A program made the translations under genes and the position numbers. The notes under the pieces are model-generated. The model made no database searches and was not told where the DNA came from. It saw nothing but the letters and a program-made list of their open reading frames with translations. A stretch of 64,000 nucleotides of DNA, taken from assembly GCA_026686845.1 (NCBI GenBank), contig JAIVEN010000016.1, positions 2,125,501 to 2,189,500 of the forward strand. The letters run 5' to 3'. Source of the DNA: Adenanthera pavonina. Lineage: Eukaryota > Streptophyta > Magnoliopsida > Fabales > Fabaceae. Numbering within the stretch: the stretch's first letter is position 1; every line of letters begins with the position of its first letter. Below are positions 1 to 13,208 of this stretch, in pieces.

Positions 1-1998
1 ACGTCATTTCGCCTACTGTAGATGTTGCACCGAGTCCCCACGCGCTTCATTGACTGGCTCATGACAATTACTATTTAATTTAGTTTAATTAATTTTACAG
101 AGTCTTGATTTTGTTTTTTATTGTTTAATTTTTTCATGGAGGGGCAAACAAAACCAAGTAGCAAAACGGAAGCAGTCCATTGGGAGGACTGATTGTGAAA
201 AAAAAAAAAAAAGACTATTGGGAGGACTGAGGAACGCAAGAGAGACACGTGGATTCTGAGGTGAGAATTGAGAAAGGTCGGCTTTTTTGGATGCACTGGG
301 GAGCGCGTTGGAGTAGTCCAACACATATACGATGCTTCGTGTATGGGCCCCGCATCTGTGAATGAGGTGGAACATGGCTGTTTAGTGGGCCCCACCACGA
401 GCTTCTGTCCTCATCCTCATTTTATGTCCGTTTGATTCCCATGTGGGCCATCCCCTTCTCTTGCTACGCCTCCATAACGTCTCCAAAACGCACGCCCACC
501 TTTTCAACTCCCCTCCCCCAGCCACACCACCCCCTGCCCCCTAAATGTGAACTGAAAAAATAGGGATTAGAGTTAGAGATACGCCCCGTAATACTTCAAT
601 TTGGTTACCGAATATTAGATTAGTTATTTAAAATAAATCTGCCTCTCTTTGACATTAATTAGATTAATTAATTAATTTTCGCATTACTATATATTTTAGT
701 TATTATGAAATAATTATATATGAAATTCATTTTTACTTTTTTTATACTTATCATCATGACATTATTTATCTTTTTTTCTAAATGTGATATAAAAAAATTT
801 GAAATATTTATTTATCTTTAAAGCCCTACTTCATGTCATCTATTTTTATTGCAATTTTTTAATATTTCATATTTATTATTAAATATTTACTGTTTAGACA
901 CACTATATGAAATATTAATAAAATATATCAACGAGATTATAAATTTAATTCCAATTCATTAAAAATTTTGTCTAGGTAAATATATTTATCTTTTTTTTTT
1001 TTTTGAATGAAAGAGGGAGCTACTACATGCTCAAACAACTAGACAAGAACTAGCAACAAAACAACGTATCGTTTTAAACAAGACGAAAAGCATCATTAGA
1101 CAAAGGCATGTAATGGTAGCATATATATATATGCCCCCACTTTATTTAAGTATTCTATGCACATAGGTATTGGTATTTATATAATATCCTTTAGAGATAG
1201 TGGAGAAAGAAAATGTAAAGAGTGAACATTGAAAAAGTATTGAATATGGTCACAGGGATAAGAGGGAGGTGCCGATTATTGTACATACTAAACTGTTGGT
1301 TTGGGATGAAATGGTTAGATTAATTGTCTGATTAGACTAGACTGGGGTTTATTGGGTGAATATGATAGTAAACAGAAGAGAAAAAGGAAAATGTAAATAA
1401 CAAGAAGACAGAGATGAAGTAAACTGGTTTTGTCCCTATCTGTCTGTATATGAAAGAGTACATGAAAGGTGATTTATAACATGCACAGCTAACTAACAAT
1501 GTGACACCCTTATTTATCTATCTACAATCTACCTCCTATTAACTTCTATAACTGTACACATTTCATGAACGTACAACCCATTTTTGCTAACAAAAATAGT
1601 ACAACCTTTTTTTTCGTTGATGAGATGTCAAGGTAGAAAGATATCCTCTATTGTTTTATTTTTCTTATAATTTTAGAGTGAAACATTGATTTCATTTTTT
1701 GTCAAGAAAAATTATTAACTCGATCATTACACCTTGTCAATGAAACCACTTATTTTTATATATATGGTTTTGTTTTCATTAAAATAATAATAATAATAAA
1801 TGAAGGTAAACTTAAAATATTTGACATCAGATTTAGGATGCATAAAGTATAGAATTTAATATTTATATATAAAATATATATTAATTTTATTTTCTTAAAA
1901 AAAATTACCCCCCACTCCTCTAGGTCTGCCACTGGGCAAAGGGTTGAGAAAATGGAACCCCAACAAGAGGGAGCAAGAATAGGTCGCCATCCTCTTAC

Positions 1999-2031
<33 letters not shown>

Positions 2032-4056
2032 TCCAAACATGTAAATCTCTATCCACCACCCCCTTAATTACATATATATATTGGTATTTATATAAATTTT
2101 GTTCTGGAGAAGCAGGGGAAGGGGAAGAACACAAGAGCAAAGGTCAGGCGATCTTGACGGCTCTCCCCAGTACTACAACACCTATATAACATCCCACTCA
2201 TCAATGTTCGTTTACGTACGTTCCATTGCCCTTCTCTCTCTCTCTCTGTTGCATCGGCCATGACCATCCCTAGCGCTACTTTGCTGCAAGCTCTGAACGC
2301 CATATCAATATGGATCAGCGAAAACACCATGCACTGCTGAATGGCATTACTAATTGACTAAGCGTCAAGGTATCACTAATTTAATAAAATGATTGGGCAT
2401 GAGGCCCCACTTTCACACAAATGGACAATGCCAACTAAGCTTATAGTCGTTTAATGCAAGTTTGATCAAGACAAGTCTTTGATAGCTAAAGCTCTGCCCA
2501 ATATATATTTTATTAGTATTGCTGTCACAGTTATTAATTAATAATGACTAATATTAAAGTAAAGTGAATAGGAACAAGATAATAATCTCAATTTAGCACT
2601 ACATGAGCCCTTTATATACTACTGTATTCTTTCATGTTAATCCTAAATATAGGTTCATTATAGAAAAAAATGCCCATTTGACTGGAAAAAAAAAATCCAT
2701 GTAATCATTTTAAAAAGAGTGAGATAGATTAAATAAGAATAATTTTTAAAAAAATTTAATATAATTAACTAATTTTAACTCTAAATAATTTGGTAAAAAA
2801 AGGACATATATTAAGTTATTAAAGGAGTACACATCCATCCACATAACAAAATGTAAATAAAATAAAACGTGTGTAAATTTATTACTGTAAAGTTTTAGGA
2901 TAAGAGTTGGTGGTATTATTGAAGCCGTGAATGGCCCAAGTCGTTGAAACACATGGCAGCATGAGGAAGACTGACTGGTTCGGGGGCAACTGCATTGGAC
3001 GGCCAAGACATTCAATGTCAGGAATTTTCTTAAAGTAAACCAACGACTCCCGCCTTGACTTTTCATAATTTTAATTTAATTTTGCTGTAACTGTCAGCCT
3101 GACCCTACCGCCTTCCGAGCTATCCCCGATGGGTATGGCACTCGGTATCTTTTGCTTTTTTCTCCAACTTGAGTTAAAAAAAAAAAATCAATCATAAATG
3201 ACGGGTGCATACATAAAATATCAAAAATGGGAGCGAATGACGATAGACACAGCAACAGAGTGGAAACCAGGGAAATAAGCAAAACAGAGGGTTCCATTCA
3301 AACACATACTTAATTCTTCACTACGTTTTTCTCCCCGATGCACGGAATAATCTTCAATGTAAAAAATTATTACATTTGCGTATGTTCAACATAAATATAG
3401 AAAAATTTTAATATTTTAAGCAGCAACAGTACATTAATGTGTTTTTCATTAAAATACTGAAATATTTTAAACTTATGAAATCAATAGCATATCAATTCAT
3501 AATCCATAAATTTGAAAAATTTTAAAACCATGTAACATGCGAATATATCTTCAAGTTTACATGATTAGAATAGTAACGCCATAGTTTAGAAAATATGTAG
3601 CCAATAAGAGTTAAATGATAAGATGAACATCTTTTAGGGATTAAAATTAATAATCTTCAATTAAATCGAATAGAAAGAATATTGTGATAATTGGAATGCT
3701 TGGTAACATTTTTATGGTTCATCAAATTATGGTACTATTACCTATATGTTGAGAATACTAAACATTAAGAAAGCAGTAACCCACGGTAACATACTGACAC
3801 AAATGACATAATCAAGCTCTCCATTTTGAGTATACCAAACAATATTTCCTTAGTTTTCATTTGCCTATGCATTTCCTTTCCTTTCGTTTCCAATATGCAA
3901 ATATGCCCATAATTTTTGACAGAATAAAAAATTGCAGATGCACTTGGTACACATTAGGGTATCCTTTGACAAATTGTAAGCTTATAAATCATGATATCCT
4001 AGGATCAATAGAACATCATAATATAGAGTTTCAACCCCGCAAAATGTGAGGATAAG
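1..4056. other. AT-rich intergenic region
   Basis: No supportable gene. The short open frames here have no recognisable domains and several cross simple repeats. Visible content is homopolymer A/T runs, a (TA)n then (GA)n tract near 2003-2031, and a (TC)n tract near 2234-2249. Short ORFs at 2746-3066 and 3094-3297 on the minus strand look like chance frames. Confidence 0.6.
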
Positions 4057-4702
4057 AGTGTTCAAAGACTTGATTTAGTTTGATTTTAGGTAAAAATTAA
4101 ATTGAACCAAACCAATCGATTTAACACTTCTTGGAACCTTTTTGGTTTTATTTTTAGTCAGGTTGGTTCAGTTCCTACTTCGGTTTGTATCATGTTAAAT
4201 TGATTTTTTTAAAAGAAATTATCATTTTCCTCAAAAATTAAATTAAATAAGTTTTATATGAATACTTTATGAACACAAATTATATCTAAATATTTTATTA
4301 AATTATGAATATTTTATGTAAAATTTTTGTTATTTTTTTACATTTTTATTTATCTAATGATAGATTTATATAATTAATTATAACAATATACTTATCTATA
4401 TTTCTTCTCTCAAAATAATAAATGTCTTATAATCTTATTTATGAGTTTTTTTACTTGAGAAACTTGTATTAATGAGTACTATAAAATGAAAATATATTAA
4501 ATAAATATAGTATTTAAATTTTTTTAGAAAAATAAATAGTATAATAGATTTGGTTCACATTCCAAAGCTTTGAATTCGGACCAAACTAAATCGAGTCAAT
4601 TCCAGAATAACAAAAATCAAAATACACCTTATTTCATTTCGATTTTGATTGGTTTGTGCCAGTTTGATTTCGTTTAATCGGTTTGAATCAGTTTTGAACA
4701 CT
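4057..4702. mobile_element. MITE-like element with short terminal inverted repeats
   Basis: The left end reads agtgttcaaa and the right end is its inverse, tttgaacact. The sub-terminal regions also mirror each other loosely, with alternating gaaccaaac and gtttggttc words. The interior is very AT-rich and has no coding capacity. Length (about 650 bp) and ends resemble non-autonomous hAT-type MITEs common in plants. I could not find a matching 8-bp target duplication, so the superfamily is an inference. Confidence 0.4.
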
Positions 4703-5672
4703 TTTGTATGAAGGTAGTATTTATTAAAGAAATTGTTTCACCAAAAAAAAGTAATGGTAAAAAACAAAAAAAAAAGGCTTTCATGATAATTTTTTGTACG
4801 GATACCAATATGCTTACAATATAACATTTAAAGTATAATGGATTAAGGAGAAAATTGTTTTTGAGTAAAGGTTATAATGGATTAATAATACATCTGAAAA
4901 TCATATAGTTTAAATAACAAAAAGGCAAATATTTGCTAATCATTTGAAATTGGATAAAGTACTAATTTGAAAGGAAATGTTTCATTTTGCAGTACTGGAA
5001 GTGAGAATACTAGTTTAGAAGTGAACACGTGATATGTAGTAAGTAATATTAGTGCAGTTTTTCATGTTTAACATGTTGGAAATTAGTACTATCATGTTTG
5101 TTCAATGTCTATTTATGAAGGGCGAACTGATAAAATCATTTTGACAACTTGTAAATCTTCATTCATTCAATTAGTGTATGTTCCACACCTTCAAAAATTA
5201 AGTCAGCATTGTCCCTAACATGCAAACTTTGGCAATATGCTATTGATAATTCTTTTTCTTGGACAACTCCCAACAGCCAGTTTCCTACAATGATAGATTT
5301 ATATCTCTCATTTATAATGAGCAAAGGCATACAATTTATGGTTTATATGTAGAAATATTTTACCTAGTCTACATATATATTATTTGATGTTGGAAAGACA
5401 AGAATGAAGAAAGTTTATAAGAGAAGAATATTTAATTATAATACAGTGTAGAACAATTTTAAAGGCCAACCAACTGTATAAGACACAACTCACAATGTAA
5501 AAGATACAGTAAATCAACGACCTATTGGCATCCCAAAAAAAAAATGCATCATATTCAAATTTTCTGTAATTGGTGTTTGGAAAACAAAATCTCTATGGAA
5601 TTACCACAAATCCAACCATCTCCTCCTGTTCGATTATCTTGGAAGGTTTTAAACTTGAGAACACTGGGGTGC
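4703..5672. other. intergenic, no gene seen
   Basis: AT-rich sequence without a domain-bearing reading frame, between the MITE-like element and the exon-like segments that begin near 5673. Confidence 0.5.
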
Positions 5673-8110
5673 TCATCTTAGATATTCCAATTGATTGCAC
5701 ATTATTTGTGACCCTCTTCCCACTAACCCTTTCCTTTTTTTCTGTTTAGATTGTGCAGGAGTAATGAATTCTGAAATGGTCACTTCATCAAGATCAACAT
5801 TATTTACTCGATTAATCTTGTATGAAGTGGATAGAGTGACCGGTGTACCCTGCAAATGATTATTGTCATCTAGACCAACAGTAGTTAAATGAAAACAGGG
5901 GCAAAAGTGAATTAATGAGATTATTACTTGGTCTATATTTCCTGTAAAGGGGTAGTTGCCTGTCTCAGCATTGAACTGATTGTATTCCACATTTCTCACC
6001 ATAGTCCTCCCTGGGAGTGAAATGACAAAATTAAATTAATAGTCAAATGTTAAAGCTAGTGTTAATCACAAGGTCTACCTGGAAAAAAAAAGATTGAATA
6101 GTTCTGGTCCAAGATGCAACTTTCCAATCAAACAACACACAGAAACAGTGTTTTTATATTGCCTTTATCTGTTTATGTGGGGAAAATAATAATCATTCTT
6201 CCTTGGTCAAAAAATGAAATCAATTACCATAGTTTTTCTTTGAATATTAGAGAACAAACATTTAAGAGCTACCATCCGAGTGAGAGAGTTCGGTGCTTCC
6301 TCCAATAGCTTCTTTGGCTTTTCGAGGTACAGCAAGAGAGTTAGCATGGCACTGTTTGGAAGCACTGACTCCTAGTGCTGCTGGAATAGCCTGTACCCTC
6401 AAAATACAAGGCAATTAAAATTCAAATGATATTATCAATAGGCAAACCACGAAAGTGTAAATGTGTAATTGAATAGAATGTGAAACTATCAAACCTTGAA
6501 CAGAAGTCCATTTCACAGCTTCAATATGCAATCAATCATTTCTGATAACTAGCCTGAAAATTTTACATCTTGTTTGTTGTTCTCTGCATCTAAGTATGAG
6601 GGAAACACATGTTTGTTAGGGCACCAGAATTGATATTTGTTGATTCAAGTACTCGAATGCCATATGCTATGGTATTTGAAAGTCATAATTTCCAAAAATA
6701 TCAGGATTAAGATAGTTCTGTACAATACACACCTTCAGTTTTTGGGCTGCAGCTTGAAATATAACTTCCTAAAAATAATGAAGATGCCACTTGTCACCAT
6801 AGAGAAACAAACTTTGAAACTAAATGGAATCTAAATGAATTTGGTGGATCAGTATCCACAGCTTGGAATAGGGTGGGAAGAAACTATTTCATAAATCTTA
6901 TACTAAGCAAAATATCAATCATGCAAATTAAACCACACTTTGAAAGTGTGTCTTATGCTTGTTGCCTAGATTATCAGTAGACCAAAAAGTTGGAAGATTT
7001 AATTGCAAGTATAACAGAGATTTGTTAGTTTATAGATATATAGAACATTGCTGTCATAACCTCAATGCACCATTAAGGATGATCCATATCAAAGGACTGG
7101 TATTTTTTCTTCAACTTTGACCAATCATCTTCACAAAATTGTTGACCAGCTATCATCAACCCTGCCTAAAACACAGATGCTATAGCATCTCAGATGCAAT
7201 GCTGTGACTCGTTAAATTAGCTAGACCCTTAGAGAAATAGAAACAAATCATCCTCTCACATATAGATCTAAAATACAGTTATATGACATGGTTCAAACAA
7301 TTAGTCAGAAATATGAAAGTTCTACCATGTAATCTAAAAACATATAAATCAAAAACTACATAACCTTACTTAGAATAGAAAACCTCCCCATTCCCTCCAC
7401 AGACTGCCATATCTGCTCTTTTCTTTTTTCCATCCAATAACTACCATATCTGTTAAGATAAACAAAACACAAAAAAATGGAATAGTATATGCACTCAGTC
7501 AGTCAAGGAAGATGCTAAAATCTAAGTAATGTTAAGTTCAACCTACTCATGGGTCATGATAATGTAAAGGAAAAGATTATTATAAAGATCAGCATATTTG
7601 TAAAAGAAAATTAAATTTTAACTGCCAGCTATAGCTTGTTCATGATATTCAAGCTTTGAGCCCCTCCCCTTGTCACCAAAGCTTTTTTAAGTATGTTAAA
7701 GGGAGTCTAATATAGTTGCTTATTTTGTGATCTTGCTGATGAGTATAGGTGTCTCTCCCTCATATTTTGTGATTGCAGCATTTTCCTAAGTGATTCATTT
7801 AGATGCCGCTGATTTATCCAGTTTTGATAAAATGAAAAGTTGGACTTTTATGTCTTTCATTATTTAATAAAAAAATACACATGGCTGAGTTTGATGCTTT
7901 CGAACATTCTTTGATTATATTCTCAAATTTTCAATTGTGGTCTATCAAGCAAGATTAAGTAAGAATATTAACCAAGACACCTGTTCCTCGAGCATCTTTC
8001 TCTAAGTGGCCATTACTTCGCGTTTTGTCGTCCTCGAACGTTCCTGGAAGCGACCAATGGAGAGATGAGGGATGGGGATCCGTCGAATGATTTGGTAAAT
8101 AGGGTTTCTT
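5673..8110 (-). pseudogene. degraded multi-exon gene of unknown family
   Basis: Several minus-strand segments look like exons. One at 7078-7169 follows a ttttag acceptor and encodes AGLMIAGQQF then a lysine-rich stretch, then a stop. One near 6292-6391 follows a gtacag acceptor and encodes AIPAALGVSASKQ and onward. One near 5933-6015 follows ctcccag and joins the previous one in phase. The last, 5673-5850, begins GTPVTLSTSYK after a tttgcag acceptor and runs to a stop. A further exon-like block near 6491-6552 contains stops in all frames, and an internal stop interrupts a segment near 7635-7680. I do not recognise the family. The pattern is best read as decay of a once-functional gene, but some segments may be chance. 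Confidence 0.3.
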
Positions 8111-8339
8111 TTATCCGGTGAAAGAATCCGAAATCAGTGGGATACTTCGCGTTCAGTGTATCGTAGACTCACCATTGCCCTTTCTTTGTTCGAGCTTCAT
8201 CGCCCTACATCCTATGCTTGGGTTCATCGCCTGAATCGCCCTTGGAGTTTGCCGTCGACTTCCATAGCTCCACCTTCATCTCCATTAGCGCCATTTGAAG
8301 ATGAGAGGAGAAAAAGCAAGAGAACGGGTTTGCGATGAA

Positions 8340-8762
8340 AGGAGTAGCTGGGGAGTCGAACAATCTAGATTATTGGATGAGATTTACAAAAAATCGTTAT
8401 CTGGAAGGAACTTGTGACAGCAAAAATTGAATGGGAGAGGAGGGAAAATTCCTGCCCAAGATCCTCAAATCGTACACTGAGCCAAAAAAAAAAAGAATGA
8501 TAGATTGAAAAACGTTTTTGTCCATTTTGAATTTGAATTTGAATTTAAATTTGAATTAAAAGAGAAATAAAAAGAAACTTTCTTGTAATGAGAGAATAAT
8601 AGATAATTGATATATAATATCCATTATTCTTTTCATCTCAATTAATCAATTTCTACCGATAATATAGATAATTGATAATTAAATTAAAATCATAATATAT
8701 ATTAAAAAATTTGTCTTGATCCATATATTGGTTGACCCAAAAAAAAGATCTATATATTCAAA
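8340..8762. other. intergenic, AT-rich
   Basis: No gene. Contains short direct repeats of a gaattt motif near 8527-8556 and an A/T-rich run leading into the LINE remnant. Confidence 0.5.
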
Positions 8763-10163
8763 GATTTAGAAAAGAGAGATTTAGGAGAAGAGAGTTGGTG
8801 GACTAGGCCTTCCGACATTCCAAACAACAGAATCAAGGTTTCATGATGAGCTTGGGTGGGGATTGATTGATAACCGCGAGGCTTTTTGGGTTAAAGTAGT
8901 CAGAGGTAAGTACAGATGCGGTGATGACCTGATTCCGAAGATTAACATGGAGCTACCTGGGTCTCGAGTTTGGAGAGGCATTAAAGGATCTTGGGATAAG
9001 GTAGCACAGGGCGTGGAGAAAGTCCGTGACTCGAGAAACATTGAGAGAGCTCGGTGGAAGTTTGAAAGGTCTGGCCTTTTCTCAGTCAAATCTGCATATT
9101 GCTCTCTGGGTCACGAGGTTGAGTCACGGGATAGAGTTTGGGAGAGAGTGTGGAAGCTTCAAGTTCCGCAGCGATGTAAAATGCTCACCTGGCTCATGAT
9201 GCACGAACGGGTCCTCACGAATGAGTTCAAATGGAAGAGGAGTTTACATGAATCAGGTATGTGCGATCTCTGTTCTGGCTCCTTGGAAGACATCCTTCAT
9301 GTCTTTCGAGATTGTCACGTGGCCAGTGAATATGGCGGAGTTTGCTTAGAACTGCTGTTTTACGGAGTTCTTTACCCTTGGCTTACGTGAGTGGATTACA
9401 TCTAATATGAAAAAGTAGTGGGGCTGTGATACGAATTGTTGGGGGGACCTCTTCGCCGTTACATGCTGGGTCCTTTGGAAGAAGAGAAATGAACGTGTTT
9501 TTGACCGAGGGATCATTAGAGTGAATAAGGTTGTGGCCGAAGCAAAGGCAGTCCTTAACTGCATGACCAGGTTGAAGCTGAAGATAGGGAATTATCTAGA
9601 TACAGGAAGTGACCAAGGGCTCCAACCTCGTCATTCTCATGTTTGTTACAGTAATGCGTCTGTGAAGGCGGATGGGACTTTTTCTTAGGCTAACCAATCG
9701 GCCAGTTGTGGGGGTGTCATTCATATGGCCAATGGGAAGTTTATGGAAGCATTTATGCTTCGGATGGAAGTGGAGGATGCCCTTGCCGTAGAGCTTTGGG
9801 GGCTGCCTTATGGGACTAGAGCGTGCCTGGGATCTGGGACTAAGGGATATTACTCTGTGCTGTGATTCTTTGGAGGCTACTCGCCTGATCGAGGGGGAAG
9901 CATCTGACTTACACAGAGACTTTGTTCTCATCTCTGAGGTCCAAGCCATGATCGGAAGGGACTGGTTTGTTCATGTACGGATTGTGCGATGGGAACTTAC
10001 GATCGAGGCGGATGCTCTTGCGAAGGCTGCACTGTCCAAGCCACTTGGTTTACATTACGTGGCTAGCATGGAGCTGGAGGACATCATGCATAGAAGTGGA
10101 GTCACGTGATCCTTTTCTTTGATTTAATTTGTCTTGTTTTTTTTTCCGTTTTATCAAAAAAAA
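8763..10163 (+). mobile_element. 5'-truncated LINE (non-LTR retrotransposon) remnant
   Basis: The reading frame at about 8787-9390 encodes the C-terminal part of a plant LINE ORF2. It begins with GGLGLP and GWGLIDN-type motifs that follow the reverse transcriptase, then the zinc-binding zf-RVT region (VWKLQVPQRCKMLTWL, then CDLCSG and HVFRDCH). After a frameshift near 9350 the frame continues through the linker. An RNase H-like domain lies at about 9640-10109, with KADG near 9667, a downstream DSLEATRLI and a terminal EADALAKAAL. Stops near 9687 and a frame change near 9800 break it. A T-rich end followed by ttttatcaaaaaaaaa at 10151-10163 is the usual LINE 3' terminus. No exact target duplication was found. 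The element is dead. Confidence 0.85.
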
Positions 10164-11310
10164 ATTGTTGGGGGTATATTAAAAGATTTTAGATCACATT
10201 TTAAACAAAGTACTTATTATATGATTAAGATTTAGGGTATATTGATGTTATAAGGTCTTCCAAAAATATTGAATTACATATCTAGAAACAAAATGAGATA
10301 ATATCCACTATTCTCCTATCAAATAATTTGGCATAGCTTATTTGGTATTCTCTTTTGCCATCTTCTATGCTTTATGAAATATGTGGATCTAAGTTTTTTT
10401 TTGTACATATTCTAAGTTTTTATTTTATGATTTATTAAGATTTCTTGATTTCTTGAAAAGTATTTTGCATTGACGGGAAGTTTTTAGTTTGTATGATTGA
10501 TTCTATATTTTAAAGAGGATGAAAAATCCCAATTTAGAACATTCTTAAATTGAACACACCCAATACAAGAGAGATGCTCAAATGCTCATCAAATGTGTGC
10601 ATACGATATGTTTTATAGTGACTGTTTTATAGCTTTGAAAATCTAATAGTTCATGCTTTGGTCTGTCTAGCTGGCACAAAGGATATTAAATACAGTTGAT
10701 GAAAAGGAAAATAGCTGATATGCATGCTGATTCACCACCATATAAGTTGCCACACAAAGTCTTTTTTAAAAAAATTGATTAAAAGAATAAAGATGAAAAG
10801 AATTTTAAGTTTTACACAACTTTGTAAAAAGAAATTTTCAATAACATAGTATGATAAAATTTTTTAAAAAATAAATCCAATTTCATCATGCATGAAAAAT
10901 GTCAATAAATTTAATAAAAAATTAGGGACGAAAGACTTAATTTTAAGAAAGATTTCAGTAAAGACTATTTCAAAATAAATCATACTTTAAAAATACCAAT
11001 AAGTTAGATTTAACTAATAAAGAAAGGTAGGAAAGGGAAAATTTATTTAGTAATTTAGTAAAAAAAAAAGGTTGCAAAATAGAGGTTATTTAAAAGAGAA
11101 AAAGAATGAAAGAAATTTTTTTTAATGAATAAAAGGAGGGCACAGCCCTTTAAAAAAAAATTAACTAACCACAAAATGGATATCTATGCCAATAACAGCA
11201 TTAAAAATCCGACTGAAGGCATGAAGGACAACTAACCTCTATTTGTGTGCGGCCCACATGGATGAGTCATAGGGAGTGTAGTTGGTCTAATAGGTAAAAA
11301 AAAAAAAGAG
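10164..11310. other. intergenic, AT-rich
   Basis: No reading frame with recognisable content. Homopolymer A and T runs are frequent. Confidence 0.5.
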
Positions 11311-12922
11311 AAAAATTACTATTTAGAATTAGAATAGATATTTTATTATAAAATGGGATCAATTGTACATTTAATTATAAAAAGAGACCAAATTTTTAAA
11401 ATTAAATATATCAAATTACTAAAATACTCTTAATTTTAATTTATCGTCCCATCATAACCGATCAAAGGCTGGCAGCCGCTGATCAATGGTCATTGGCGAA
11501 CGGTCAACATTTACAGGAATAAAAAAGTTTACCACTTCTTTTTCTAGATTTTGCAACTTGTTTATTTTAAATTTGCAACTTAGTTTCCAAATTTATATTA
11601 TGAATTGTTTCACTGCTTTTGCAACTTTTTTTTTCAAATTTTGAAACTTGATTACTCTGAATTTACAACTTGTTTTTCAGATTTTTATTATAAATTGGTT
11701 CAGTGTTTTACAACTTTCTTTATAGAATTTGTAACTTAGTTACTATGAATTTACAATTCATTTTCCCAATTTTTATTATGAATTATTTCAATATTTTTAC
11801 TACTTATTTTACATGTTTTACAATTTTCTTACTGTGAATTTACGACTCATTTTCTAAGTTTTAACTATAAATTTTTTTGGTACTTTTATAACTTTTTTTG
11901 ACATATTTTGCAACTTACTTACTCTTAATTTATAATTCATCTTTGAAAATTTTACCATGAATTGTTTTAGTATTTCGTAACTTTTTTTTCTAGAATTTGC
12001 AACTTGTATACTCTAAATTTGCAACTTGCTTTCTAAACCTTTATCACAAATTGTTCTAAGTTAAAGAATTTTAAAACAAAAGTTGAAAAGCTCTAAACGA
12101 ATTTATAGTAAAAATTTGATAAACAAGTTACAAATTTTAAGTATATAAATTGCAAATTTTTGAAAAATGGTTGTAAAACATTGAAACCATTCACAATATA
12201 AACTTTAAAATTTTACAACTTCTTGAAAAGAAGTTTATATTATGAATGATTCCATACTTGTAAATTTGGAAAATGAGTTATAAATTCAGAGTAAATAAGT
12301 TGTAAAACATATAAAATAAGTAGCAAAAACATTGAAATAATTCATAATAAAGTTTGGAAAATGAATTGTAAATTCAAAGTAAGTAAGTTATAAATTCTAA
12401 AAAAGAAGTTGTAAAACACTAAATCAATTTATAACAAAAATTTGAAAAATAAATTGTAAATTCAGAGTAATTAAGTTATAAAATTTGAAAAAAAAAAGTT
12501 ACAAAAGTACTGAAACAATTTATAGTGAAAATTTGGAAAACAAGTTGCAAATTTAAAATGAAGAAGTCACAAATTCTAGAAAAAAAGTTACAAAATAAAA
12601 AATTGAAAAATAAGTTACAAATTTAGAGCAAATAAGTTGCAAAATCTAAAAAAAGAAGTGGTCAACTATTTTGTCCTTACGAATGTTGACCGATCACTGG
12701 CAATCGTTGACCCACGTTGGTCGGTAACTGGTCATTAGAAAATGTTGACCTGTCATCGTGGCTATTGACTAATTATGGTAGGAGAGTCAATTAAAGTTAA
12801 GGGTATTTTGATAATTTAATATTTTTTATATTTAATTTTAAAAATTTGATCTCTTTTTATAGTTAAATGTATAGTTGATAACATTTTGTAATAAAATCTC
12901 CAGGCTTTAAATAGTAATTCCA
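11311..12922. mobile_element. palindromic (fold-back) element with tandem-repeat arms
   Basis: The two ends are inverted copies. The left end has attactattta near 11315 followed by ttttattataaaatg. The right end, read in reverse, has the same attactattta then ttttattacaaaatg. Inside each tip is a GC-richer block carrying gatca, tggtca and gttgac words (11447-11515 and 12675-12775). The arms are tandem degenerate units of roughly 100 bp built on a caactt..gaattt..caactt pattern on the left and its complement on the right, with the symmetry centre near 12060. There is no coding capacity. This is a non-autonomous fold-back transposon, perhaps a Mutator-like element with long inverted repeats. 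Flanks are poly-A on the left and (TA)n on the right, so a target duplication cannot be read. Confidence 0.7.
11536..12660. repeat. degenerate inverted tandem-repeat array inside the palindromic element
   Basis: About five diverged units on each side alternate tgcaacttgt, gaatttacaac and ttattatgaattgtttca blocks, then switch to the reverse complement after about 12060 (tgaaacaattcataata, gttgtaaattcagagta, aagttg). The unit length is approximate. Confidence 0.7.
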
Positions 12923-13208
12923 ATATATATATATATATATATATATAGGAGAGACAAAGTGGGGTTACCAGCGCAAAAAATTATAATCTTAAAAAAAAAA
13001 AGTAGGGTCCACATAATCAGAAAAGAAACAAAATAAATAAAAATGATATATGTAATGAGGAGAGAGAAGGTGGAACCACAGTACTTTTGAACAGTGAAAA
13101 AACATTTTAAATTAAATAGATATAGTAGAATAGTAGAATAGACAGATAGATGGTATATATATGTATATAAAAAAAAAAAAAAGAATAGATAGATAGATAG
13201 ATAGATTC
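12923..13208. repeat. microsatellites (TA)n and (GATA)n
   Basis: A (TA)n tract lies at about 12923-12947 and a (GATA/TAGA)n tract at about 13183-13206. Between them is AT-rich sequence without a gene. Confidence 0.8.

Noticed and set aside
8741..10195. Target duplication for the LINE at 8.76-10.16 kb (caaagattt... near 8759 against aaaagattt near 10183)
   Set aside because: The match is short, imperfect and A-rich, so it cannot be distinguished from chance.
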